From positions 1-22,660 of IMG/VR virus record IMGVR_UViG_3300017776_000214: a stretch of DNA of 22,660 nt; one strand, given 5' to 3'. The position numbers were made by a program, and so were the translations under genes. Of the stretch, positions 1-6,900 are shown piece by piece; the stretch's first letter is position 1; each line of letters opens with the position of its first letter. Source of the DNA: a virus. The notes under the pieces were generated by a model. The model made no database searches. It was not told where the DNA came from and saw only the letters and a list, made by a program, of their open reading frames with translations.

Positions 1-522
1 ATGGACATGTACAATTTATCTTTCCCTCGTGACTTTGGTATCGGATTTGATGATGTATTCACTAGGATGCATCGTCTAATGTCATCTGAGGAAAATAACA
101 ACAACGTTACAAAATTTCCACCATACAACATCATCAACGAATCTGATACCGAAAGTATCGTTGAGATGGCTGTTGCCGGGTTCTCATCTAATGAACTCGA
201 CATTACGGTAGAAAATAATGTGCTCAAAATTGTCGGTAAGAGAGATGTTAAGCTGGATGATGCAAAGTACCAGCATAAGGGCATCGCATACCGCAATTTT
301 GAGCGTAATTTTGCTTTAAGTGATTATATTGAGGTCAATGGAGCCAGTTGTGCCGAGGGAATTCTTAGAGTCTACCTAGAAAAGGTAGTCCCAGAGGATA
401 TGAAGCCCCGTAAGATTAACATTGTTAATGATAGACAACTACTGGTAGAGGACCAAAAACATCAGAACGTGCCCTATGATAATCAGGGTTCAATTGATGT
501 TCCTTACGACCCCAGTAAATAA
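1..522 (+). CDS. hsp20: Small heat-shock protein (Hsp20/IbpA-like)
   Basis: This is an ATP-independent holdase chaperone of the alpha-crystallin family. In the 173-residue product the alpha-crystallin domain runs from about residue 38 to 130. It has the opening PYNI, the FERNF strand (100-104), the family GVL-type turn as GIL (120-122) and a C-terminal I-x-I anchor as INI (139-141), as in E. coli IbpA. The N-terminal arm (FDDVFTRMHRL) resembles IbpA, so the ATG at base 1 is probably the real start, although nothing upstream is visible to check for a ribosome binding site. About 30 extra residues follow the anchor. T4-like cyanophages commonly carry an Hsp20 gene, where a role in virion protein folding is assumed but not proven. 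A hairpin follows the stop. Confidence 0.93.
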   Translation: MDMYNLSFPRDFGIGFDDVFTRMHRLMSSEENNNNVTKFPPYNIINESDTESIVEMAVAGFSSNELDITVENNVLKIVGKRDVKLDDAKYQHKGIAYRNFERNFALSDYIEVNGASCAEGILRVYLEKVVPEDMKPRKINIVNDRQLLVEDQKHQNVPYDNQGSIDVPYDPSK

Positions 523-549
523 TCGACTTAATCTCTTCCTTTAAAAAGT

Positions 550-586
550 AACACCCAGTATGCTCTTAATAAGGCTGCTGGGTGTT
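550..586 (+). terminator. Hairpin after hsp20, possible terminator
   Basis: A perfect 9-bp stem (AACACCCAG at 550-558 with CTGGGTGTT at 578-586) and a 19-nt loop lie 28 nt after the hsp20 stop. The downstream sequence is only moderately T-rich, so it could be a weak Rho-independent terminator or an mRNA 3'-end stabilising structure. Confidence 0.4.
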
Positions 587-742
587 GCTGTATTTGCTAC
601 CAGACTGCCAATTGATTCAACGGCTGCTCGTAGGCCCGTTATTATTTTAATGGAAGAAAAAAAAAAAGAAAAAAGAAAACAGACGGTCTATACACACCTT
701 TGGAGTATGGATGTATATCTGTGTGTCTCCAAAAAGAAAATA

Positions 743-898
743 GGGGGGGGGATATTTCGGACAAAATAGGTATATGGTCGGGGAAAGGGGGGAAGGTAAC
801 CGTTTTTATTGTGCAAACACCCTTCCCGATATCAGGAAGGGCATATATGGGGGGGGATATCGCGGCTGAGAAATATATATGGTCGGGAAAAAGGGGGA
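743..898 (+). repeat. Two-copy G-rich direct repeat, 105-bp offset
   Basis: Two imperfect copies (743-793 and 848-898) each begin with a run of 8-9 G followed by ATAT and CGG. The word TATGGTCGGG follows (773 and 878), then an A-run and a 5-6 G run. All landmarks are offset by exactly 105 bp. The surrounding gene-free stretch (523-977) also has an A-rich tract near 656-680 and a 9-T run at 929-937. ORFs crossing this region have no ribosome binding site and look spurious. Function unknown; G-quadruplex formation is possible. Confidence 0.6.
790..841 (+). other. Two mutually exclusive hairpins between the G-rich repeats
   Basis: CCTTCCC at 821-827 can pair with GGGAAGG at 790-796 (24-nt loop). 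Alternatively, the one-base-shifted CCCTTCC at 820-826 can pair with GGAAGGG at 835-841 (8-nt loop). Only one stem can form at a time. No function is evident, and the feature may simply be a by-product of the G-rich composition. Confidence 0.35.
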
Positions 899-911
899 GA
901 GGGGACTCTCT

Positions 912-919
912 TATAAATA
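912..919 (+). promoter_or_regulatory. T4-type late promoter (TATAAATA)
   Basis: This is a perfect match to the T4 late -10 element read by the gp55 sigma factor, followed by CTGTG. It is 58 nt upstream of the ATG at 978 and lies in a gene-free region, as expected for a late promoter driving the 108-residue gene. Confidence 0.75.
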
Positions 920-977
920 CTGTGTACGTTTTTTTTTATGAAATGTGTTCTTTTTTACAAGTAGAGGATAATAAACT

Positions 978-1304
978 ATGGTTGACATTCAAAAACAGCT
1001 TTACATGAACAACATTAGGGGTGCCAACAATAATGCCCAACCTGTTGACGGTGAGAAGACACCTCCACCACCACCAGAGGTAGTACCCGTTGCTACACCA
1101 CCCGAAGCATCTACAGATGGTAGCATCCCTCCCGCAGGTGATGTAACTACTGCAGATGGCAATATAGTACAGGACGTTACGCAAGGCACAGATGACCCTG
1201 CTCCACAGAGTCCTTTCTTGGATGCTGTGATGAGAGAGCTGTCTAAGCACTCAGGTTTGGACACTACTCCAATTGTTGAGCCACCTGCTTCAGAAACTGA
1301 CTGA
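978..1304 (+). CDS. Small proline-rich phage protein of unknown function
   Basis: The 108-residue product is not recognised. After a short N-terminal helix-like stretch it becomes Pro/Thr/Val-rich and probably unstructured, with a run of five prolines around residue 29. A more ordered, helix-like segment near residues 78-95 contains FLDAVMRELSKHSG. It has no signal peptide, membrane segment or capsid-targeting start. An AGAGGA ribosome binding site lies about 9 nt before the ATG, and a perfect late promoter lies 58 nt upstream, so it is probably a late virion or assembly protein. The next late promoter begins 4 nt after its stop. Confidence 0.75.
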   Translation: MVDIQKQLYMNNIRGANNNAQPVDGEKTPPPPPEVVPVATPPEASTDGSIPPAGDVTTADGNIVQDVTQGTDDPAPQSPFLDAVMRELSKHSGLDTTPIVEPPASETD

Positions 1305-1307
1305 ATT

Positions 1308-1315
1308 TATAAATA
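1308..1315 (+). promoter_or_regulatory. T4-type late promoter (TATAAATA)
   Basis: This is a second perfect late -10 element with almost the same downstream extension as the one at 912 (CTGTA versus CTGTG). It starts immediately after the 108-residue gene and would begin a transcript near 1321, running into the hairpin at 1386-1434 and the terminator at 1565-1600. Confidence 0.7.
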
Positions 1316-1347
1316 CTGTAGACCAAATAAAGGTATATAATACGAAA

Positions 1348-1527
1348 ATGAACGCAAATCATTCGAACGATAATGCAAATAATAGAAAAGACGGTGCAGT
1401 TCCTGCCTCACATTTCAGGACTGCACCGTCTTTTCGTATGAATTTTTCTTACGGTCCGAGCAAGATAGGCAGTGCGCCAGTCGTTATGCCATTCATGCAA
1501 GGTGGGGGTGTATCAGACCTCCACTAA
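1348..1527 (+). CDS. Possible 59-residue protein
   Basis: The reading frame is open from an ATG 33 nt downstream of a late promoter, and a strong terminator follows its stop by 37 nt. That placement suggests a real transcription unit. The second half reads like protein (IGSAPVVMPFMQGGGVSD), but I do not recognise it. Against it, the ribosome binding site is poor (AAAGG is 14 nt away), and the first half is encoded by the arms of a near-perfect hairpin that could itself end transcription. An ATG at 1438, just after the hairpin, would give only the last 29 residues. The unit could instead be a non-coding RNA. Confidence 0.4.
   Translation: MNANHSNDNANNRKDGAVPASHFRTAPSFRMNFSYGPSKIGSAPVVMPFMQGGGVSDLH
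1386..1434 (+). terminator. Very strong hairpin with flanking A and T runs
   Basis: The 15-bp perfect outer stem (AAAAGACGGTGCAGT at 1386-1400 with its complement at 1420-1434) continues, past one unpaired T, into CCTG/CAGG. A 10-nt loop closes it. The 5' A-run and 3' T-run give it the form of a bidirectional Rho-independent terminator. It would end transcripts of the 108-residue gene, or a short RNA started at the promoter at 1308, unless ribosomes translating the 59-residue frame prevent folding. Confidence 0.65.
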
Positions 1528-1564
1528 GGAACTTCGCTACCTTTGGACCGTCATTCATAGTAGG

Positions 1565-1600
1565 CAACCCTCTGAGTATTTCAGGGGGTTGTCTTTTTTT
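1565..1600 (+). terminator. Rho-independent terminator
   Basis: An 11-bp stem with one G-U pair (CAACCCTCTGA at 1565-1575 with TCAGGGGGTTG at 1581-1591), a 5-nt loop and the tail TCTTTTTTT form a textbook terminator. It separates the small unit at 1308-1527 from the cargo operon starting at 1676. Confidence 0.88.
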
Positions 1601-1675
1601 ATATATAAGAGGTAGCACTGTCCGTGTATATGGATATTTTTCCGAAAAATTCGGCCTCAGAGCGAAAGAGAGACG

Positions 1676-2473
1676 ATGAAATCATTTAAACAATACATCA
1701 AAGAAGAACCGATGGGTATGAAAGGACTATTCGAAACACCTACCGGTGACGTGCTAATCGCAGAAGAACTGCAAACGAAAGAAATCGACCCCAAGGAATT
1801 CCCAAAATCAATGAATTCTAGACTAGCAGCAATATATGCTAGAAAAGGTGAGATGGATGGGAAGCACTCAGACGATGTGGTGAAGACCAAAAAAGCAACT
1901 TGGGCGGCTAGAAAGTTAAAACCCTCACAGTCTGCTATCTACCTCGGCAAAGCACTGGGTATGGCAGTCGGTGGTGTGAAGGGTGGGGACTTGGGTTCGA
2001 TCGTTTCTAGCGATAACCACATCCTCGACGGACATCACAGATGGGCAGCCACAATGCTCTCAGAACCCACCGCGAAAATAATGGGCATATCAGCAGATTT
2101 AGGAATTGGTGACCTAGTTCCCGTATTGCGTTCCCTAGGAGATGCTTACGGTAATCAGAGAAGAGGTGAACCAACTGGTGGTGATGTCAACATCTACAGG
2201 GCAAAAATGAAAGATGCTATGGATGCCCTAATGAACGGCACTAATATGAACCCCAAATTCTACGATAGAGAGAAATCCATCGCTTGGTTAGAGTCAATTG
2301 GTGGTGAAGAAGAACTAGCAAACAGACTATCCGCACTACAGGATAGGACCCCACCCAGAGGTGCACCACCTAGAATAGAGATGCCCGTCATTGATGCAGA
2401 TAAAGGTCAAGAGAAAAAAGCGGCTAATGCATTGAAGCAAGGGCAACTAGATGTTAGAGCACCTTACGCATGA
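1676..2473 (+). CDS. Capsid-targeted protein with a ParB-like DGHHRW motif
   Basis: The first gene of the long operon, 265 residues. The start MKSFKQYIKE matches the T4 capsid-targeting consensus and offers an I-x-E cut after residue 10; a second site (IAE, 28-30) follows. The motif SDNHILDGHHRWAA (112-125) matches the catalytic/nucleotide-binding loop of the ParB/sulfiredoxin fold (D118, G119, H120, H121, R122). Members of that fold are CTP-binding partition proteins, nucleases or kinases, so the reaction cannot be assigned. The C-terminal part is Gly/Pro-rich and unrecognised. The ribosome binding site is weak (GAGAG), and no perfect late promoter lies between the upstream terminator and this start. 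It overlaps the next gene by ATGA. Confidence 0.85.
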   Translation: MKSFKQYIKEEPMGMKGLFETPTGDVLIAEELQTKEIDPKEFPKSMNSRLAAIYARKGEMDGKHSDDVVKTKKATWAARKLKPSQSAIYLGKALGMAVGGVKGGDLGSIVSSDNHILDGHHRWAATMLSEPTAKIMGISADLGIGDLVPVLRSLGDAYGNQRRGEPTGGDVNIYRAKMKDAMDALMNGTNMNPKFYDREKSIAWLESIGGEEELANRLSALQDRTPPRGAPPRIEMPVIDADKGQEKKAANALKQGQLDVRAPYA

Positions 2474-3180
2474 AAACATTCTCCCAATACATTTCGTTCA
2501 TTTCAGAAGACAGCAATTTCAATATAGCTGTCGATGAGATAAAATATGGGTCTCCTACTGAAGAACAGAGAGAGAGGATGAATAGACCTCTGAATTATTT
2601 CTCTTCCGACGTTTTAGACTTGATAACTATGGGTGGTCCACCCAGCAATAGTAGCGATCTTACCCAGAAAGAGATATTTTATCTTCTGAAACTGATTGAT
2701 AATAGGACCGAGGAGGATGCTGAGAAGTTTAATAAATATGATGAACACTTCTCCCCCTACTTCATCAATTATGCCAAGGATAACGACTTGGAATTCGATG
2801 AAGAAGAGATTAGAGACATAAGAAGAGAGGCTGCCAACGTTATGCTCATTTCTAAGTTCCATTTCAACAGACCCAGACCACACCAGTTGGGTGTAGTGCT
2901 AGGAACAGAGATTAGAAGCATGAATACGGAGTCTGGACACACACCAGCATACCCGAGTGGACATGCAGCCCAATCCAGACTCATTGCATTGGTGTTATCA
3001 GACAAAAACCCTGACCACCAAGAGCAGTTAATGAAACTAGCAGATGATATAGCACTATCTAGGGAACTAGGTGGTGTACACTACCCCTCGGACAATGACT
3101 TCGGCAAGAAGGTCGGAGACATGTTATATAGCAACCTGATGAGAGAAGAATATCCAATGTCTATGGATGGAGACGACTAA
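2470..3180 (+). CDS. Capsid-targeted PAP2-type acid phosphatase
   Basis: This 236-residue soluble phosphatase belongs to the PAP2/vanadium haloperoxidase superfamily, which removes phosphate through a phospho-histidine intermediate. All three signature motifs are intact. K-x6-RP is K129 to R136-P137, PSGH is 162-165, and SR-x5-H-x3-D is S197-R198, H204, D208. No membrane segments or signal peptide are present, unlike lipid-phosphate phosphatases and periplasmic class A enzymes. The start MKTFSQYISFISE resembles a capsid-targeting peptide with an I-S-E cut after residue 13. The substrate is unknown: nucleotides, phosphorylated host proteins or signalling molecules are all possible. It overlaps both neighbours by 1-4 nt, so translation is probably coupled. 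Confidence 0.88.
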   Translation: MKTFSQYISFISEDSNFNIAVDEIKYGSPTEEQRERMNRPLNYFSSDVLDLITMGGPPSNSSDLTQKEIFYLLKLIDNRTEEDAEKFNKYDEHFSPYFINYAKDNDLEFDEEEIRDIRREAANVMLISKFHFNRPRPHQLGVVLGTEIRSMNTESGHTPAYPSGHAAQSRLIALVLSDKNPDHQEQLMKLADDIALSRELGGVHYPSDNDFGKKVGDMLYSNLMREEYPMSMDGDD

Positions 3181-6100
3181 TGAATAAATTTAAACGTTTG
3201 ATACTAGAGAGCAAACCCACTTTGAACTCTAGTGCTGATAGTGGTTCCGCCGCAATATTGACTCCAACCACCGTCAGTTCCGGCAAAATCGCTTTCTACC
3301 CCAATCCAGTCGGTATATGGAATTCCCTCCTAACCAGAGACATCAGAGGTATAGTTAAACCTGCATCTAAGAAAGATGCAGTTAGGAACCTTAAGTCTCT
3401 AATCGGTCAGGCTAGAGCAGAAGAACTATATAAAGACTTCGAAGATTACACCAGTCTACTTTTCAATAAGAGAGAAGCAGGTCTCGCTGCGACGATATAT
3501 GATGCAGAGGCTACCTTAGAGAAAAGCAAAAATACTAAACCTTTCACCGAGTTTGAGTTGACCGGTGACATCTTACTTTCTATGCTGCACGGTACTGATA
3601 TTGGATTCAGATCAGATGACGATGGTGATGAGGGAGAAGATGAGAAAGAAGAAGATAAGCCCTACACACAGGACCCAAAAGATCCTCTCCGATTTACTGA
3701 TCCCGCTGGAAACGACTACTACGATTTAGATGGAGACGGTGTTCCAGATATGATTTGGAACGGGACAGAATGGGTTCCTCTACCAGATGGTGGTGGTTTT
3801 TGGGATGAAGACCCATCAGACGAAGGTGAAGACGAGGATGAAGACCCATCAGACGAAGGTGAAGACGAGGATGAAGACGAGGACGAGGATGAAGAAGATG
3901 AGGATGAGGATGAAGAAGATAAAGAAGAGCGGAAAGACGTATGGCCCGAAGAATGGCCTGGTGGTTGGGATAACGTGCCCGATGATTTGAAACCAATCCT
4001 AATCAAACCATATATGGACGATGATGGCAAATTCACTGACCCAGAAAATCCACCTCCGATTCTAGAAGATGACGATACGCAGGATGTACCTGGAAGTGGA
4101 ACTCCAATTTGGAATCCAGAACTGAAAGAATGGGGGTGGTACGAAGTACCACCGGGTAAATGGTTTCCGTGTGAACCCGAGGACTTCGGTCTTAATCCAG
4201 ACCACCCATACCACCCAGACTACGATGATACTAGGGCAGCATCAGGACAGGGTGATGACAACCTTCCCGACGACCTTCCGGACTTCCCCGAAGAGGATAT
4301 GTATCAGAATATTCAGGATGATGGAACCTGGACTTCCGGTGGTTATACCTGGCAGGTAGGAGAAAATGGCGAATTGATGGTTCTAATCGATGGTAGATGG
4401 ATAGTCAGAGCAGATAAACTAGACACTGACCCTGATGAAGAAGGTGATGATGTTCCACCTTTAGATGACAATTTAATTCATCCCGGTTATTTTGACCAAA
4501 TTATTCCAGGTGCTGGTGAACCCGGTTATTATAGTGATTCCACTCCTGATGACATTGCTGATATTCTATATCATATCATCGACAAGTATAATAAAGAGCA
4601 GCAACAACACTATCCGGATATTCACCAAAGGATACCAGGCGAGAACGAGCAGAAGCCTGCTTGGTTGGAAGACCCAATCCAACACCCTAATTATCAAAAA
4701 CCAGGACGTCGTCCTGGTCGTATGAGAAAACCAGACTTCCAGATGGGGGGAGCGAAGAATATAGGTTTAGACGGCATTATAAAGATGTTGCCGAATATGG
4801 ACCCACCACTAGCAAGGATGGTCAGGAATATACTTTCTGCGATGGAACAAATGGGACAGATGCGTGATGGAGACACTACAGGGGATAAACCAAAGCCTTG
4901 TGCTTTCCCTCCTTGTGCGGGAGACCCTCAACGTCCCGGAGACGACCCTAAAGACCAGATAGATTACACCGACGATTTTCCTATTGATGATGACGACGAC
5001 GGGGATGACGACGACGGGGATGATGAAGGAGAGACTGTAGGAGATGAACCAATACCATGTGCTTTCCCTCCTTGTGAGACTCGTCCTGAGGATGACCCGA
5101 CAGACCAGATAGACAGTGAAGATGATTTCCCTATCGATGACGATGATGACGATGATGACGATGATGATGATGGTTTAAACGACTACTCAGGTCCGGCATC
5201 TATCTCTAATATACCATCATATGTCAAACCTAAACTGCCTAATCTGCAATGGAATAACTTCACAGATGATAACGGTGAGGTTGAAGACCCATATTTATGG
5301 CAAAGACCGGTGGGTGTCAGTGGAGGCTCCGTTAATTCTCCTGCCTTAGATTATTATAGCCCCTTCATTGATAAGATGGGATGGGTCAACGAATCTTTCA
5401 ATAGAAGACTGAATGAGAGAGTAAGCAGAGAAGATATGGACCACGGAAAGTCTTCTAAACTTGCTAAGGGTTGGGTGCATCCTTCAGGCAAGATATATGT
5501 TTGGAAAAATTTGAAACCATATCATGTACAATATATTGCCACCAAACCTGGTAAATTTGGACTCAAAGAAGACGATATTTATAACCATTTGCTACAAAGA
5601 TACACAGAGTATGGTGTCAACCAACCTCAAAATAGTGCTATGTCAGATGTCGAAAAATTAAAAGATGGAACCGTTGACATCGATAGAAAAGTAGAGTTAA
5701 TGGCGATTAAAAAGGGCTGGTGCAGATTTGTACTCGACGACGGTTGGGGAAGCCTTAGGGGTATGAAGAACAAAGATATGCATAAATGTGCCAAGATCCT
5801 GTTTAGCAAGATGGAAAGTAAGTTTACCAGAAGTTTCGGACTAGAGTTAAACAAGATAGATTCCAAGCTTGGAGATTATGACTATAGAAAACATACAACT
5901 CTTGGTTTTGATATGTTCAGGGAATGGATAGGTGGAAGACAACCAGACCCTGCAAGTGTTAAAGTTAGAAAGCATACCGAGATAGGCAAAACTATGAAGA
6001 TGTTTAGAGGTCATGACTATGATGAACCAGTTAAAATATACAGCGATTGGCAACCACCTTCGTTCAAAGATTGGTTGAAAGAATCCGTGGAAATGGAAGA

Positions 6101-6854
6101 CGGAAAGTATATTACTGTGAAGCAATTTAACTCTGAGGATGCAGCTATGGCATCTATAGAGAATGCAGAAGGTCTTATTGACCACATGAAGATTATGGAT
6201 TCTGTGTATGCTATGGTGTTCGATAATGAAGACCACAAAGAGAAGTTCGTGAAAGATTATGAATTTAATCTTATGGGGGAATCAACCATATATGATTCCA
6301 ACTCAATTAGTGAGAAGAGCAGTAGAGCAGAAATAGAGGGTGCTATGGAATGGTGGCATGGTGAAATCCTTGCTTCCAGTAAGAGAGAAAGAGCAGCCAT
6401 GGGATATAGTAGACCCGAGAACATCAGGGAACTGATTAGAAGACCTATTCCTATGCTCAAATATCATATCAAGATGTATAATGCTTACCTAGACGAATAT
6501 GGTCCTTTCGATGAAGTCCCGTCCAGACTAGAAGAGGGATGTGGGTGTGGTTGTGAAGAATGCAAAGGTTCTGAATTAGAAGAGGCAGAGTACAAAGGCA
6601 AAAAGGTCACATTAAATAAACCTTTTAGAACACCAGGCGAATCTAAGAAATTCGCAGTTTATGCCAAGAATGAAAAAGGAACTGTTGTTATTGTGAGGTT
6701 CGGGGACCCTAATATGGAGATAAAAAGGGATGACCCAAAAAGGTTAAAGGCATACCGATCTAGAATGGGGTGCGATACCGATCCGGGACCTAAATGGAAA
6801 GCAAACTATTGGTCTTGCTATCAATGGAGAGCAGGAGCAAAGGTAGACGATTGA
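3180..6854 (+). CDS. Giant acidic capsid-targeted protein (1224 residues), modular
   Basis: The start MNKFKRLILE fits a capsid-targeting peptide with cleavage after residue 10. A folded domain (about 20-140) and the GWVNES segment (734-739) are shared with the 894-residue gene product at 15665, so the two are paralogs. The middle (about 145-720) is disordered, Asp/Glu/Pro-rich and built from internal repeats, with two CAFPPC motifs (574-579, 627-632). After 740 come unrecognised folded modules, a Cys cluster (C1121, C1123, C1125, C1128) and a basic C-terminal module (about 1136-1224, FGDPNMEIKRDDP then KANYWSC). I recall that last module from C-termini of other marine phage proteins. Aliphatic-x-Glu sites mark several boundaries (after 738, 968, 1119, 1135). 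T4 heads also hold acidic internal peptides (II and VII) made by gp21, a possible parallel. Confidence 0.88.
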   Translation: MNKFKRLILESKPTLNSSADSGSAAILTPTTVSSGKIAFYPNPVGIWNSLLTRDIRGIVKPASKKDAVRNLKSLIGQARAEELYKDFEDYTSLLFNKREAGLAATIYDAEATLEKSKNTKPFTEFELTGDILLSMLHGTDIGFRSDDDGDEGEDEKEEDKPYTQDPKDPLRFTDPAGNDYYDLDGDGVPDMIWNGTEWVPLPDGGGFWDEDPSDEGEDEDEDPSDEGEDEDEDEDEDEEDEDEDEEDKEERKDVWPEEWPGGWDNVPDDLKPILIKPYMDDDGKFTDPENPPPILEDDDTQDVPGSGTPIWNPELKEWGWYEVPPGKWFPCEPEDFGLNPDHPYHPDYDDTRAASGQGDDNLPDDLPDFPEEDMYQNIQDDGTWTSGGYTWQVGENGELMVLIDGRWIVRADKLDTDPDEEGDDVPPLDDNLIHPGYFDQIIPGAGEPGYYSDSTPDDIADILYHIIDKYNKEQQQHYPDIHQRIPGENEQKPAWLEDPIQHPNYQKPGRRPGRMRKPDFQMGGAKNIGLDGIIKMLPNMDPPLARMVRNILSAMEQMGQMRDGDTTGDKPKPCAFPPCAGDPQRPGDDPKDQIDYTDDFPIDDDDDGDDDDGDDEGETVGDEPIPCAFPPCETRPEDDPTDQIDSEDDFPIDDDDDDDDDDDDGLNDYSGPASISNIPSYVKPKLPNLQWNNFTDDNGEVEDPYLWQRPVGVSGGSVNSPALDYYSPFIDKMGWVNESFNRRLNERVSREDMDHGKSSKLAKGWVHPSGKIYVWKNLKPYHVQYIATKPGKFGLKEDDIYNHLLQRYTEYGVNQPQNSAMSDVEKLKDGTVDIDRKVELMAIKKGWCRFVLDDGWGSLRGMKNKDMHKCAKILFSKMESKFTRSFGLELNKIDSKLGDYDYRKHTTLGFDMFREWIGGRQPDPASVKVRKHTEIGKTMKMFRGHDYDEPVKIYSDWQPPSFKDWLKESVEMEDGKYITVKQFNSEDAAMASIENAEGLIDHMKIMDSVYAMVFDNEDHKEKFVKDYEFNLMGESTIYDSNSISEKSSRAEIEGAMEWWHGEILASSKRERAAMGYSRPENIRELIRRPIPMLKYHIKMYNAYLDEYGPFDEVPSRLEEGCGCGCEECKGSELEEAEYKGKKVTLNKPFRTPGESKKFAVYAKNEKGTVVIVRFGDPNMEIKRDDPKRLKAYRSRMGCDTDPGPKWKANYWSCYQWRAGAKVDD
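3804..3869 (+). repeat. 33-bp tandem repeat, two copies
   Basis: Two identical 33-bp units (3804-3836 and 3837-3869) encode DEDPSDEGEDE twice inside the acidic region of the 1224-residue protein. They continue into a degenerate GAT/GAG run to about 3925. This looks like slippage expansion of an acidic linker. Confidence 0.9.
4883..5170 (+). repeat. 159-bp repeat encoding a CAFPPC and poly-Asp unit
   Basis: Two diverged copies, offset by 159 bp (53 codons), each encode CAFPPC, then DQID, then FPIDDDDD and a poly-Asp tail. The copies differ at many third positions, so the duplication is not recent, while the Cys pairs are kept in both. Confidence 0.85.
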
Positions 6855-6861
6855 GGCAGAA

Positions 6862-6885
6862 ATGAAATCTAAAAAAAATAAATAA
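6862..6885 (+). other. 7-codon mini-ORF MKSKKNK before the next gene
   Basis: A GAGG ribosome binding site precedes ATG-AAA-TCT and four further codons, then TAA, in the only sizeable gap (46 nt) inside the operon. It starts with the same MKS codons as the capsid-targeting starts nearby. It may be a translational-coupling leader, a decayed targeting sequence, or chance. Confidence 0.3.
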
Positions 6886-6900
6886 TCTGGAGATAATAAT

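Noticed and set aside
560-1008. Two plus-strand frames across the G-rich region
   Set aside because: No ribosome binding sites, composition dictated by homopolymer tracts, and overlap with the well-supported gene at 978.
936-1264. Two minus-strand frames opposite the 108-residue gene
   Set aside because: Both are antisense to a gene with its own promoter and ribosome binding site, and their sequence mirrors its Pro-rich codons.
3694-4036. Serine- or arginine/histidine-rich minus-strand frames opposite the acidic repeats
   Set aside because: They are the complements of GAT/GAA/GAG repeats and carry no independent signals.
3804-5170. Regular repeats that might be read as a CRISPR array or minisatellite
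   Set aside because: The units lie in frame inside a long gene, are adjacent or diverged, and have no spacers of constant length.
5577-5584. Antisense TATAAATA inside the 1224-residue gene
   Set aside because: No minus-strand gene lies downstream; about two such words are expected by chance in a window of this size and base composition.
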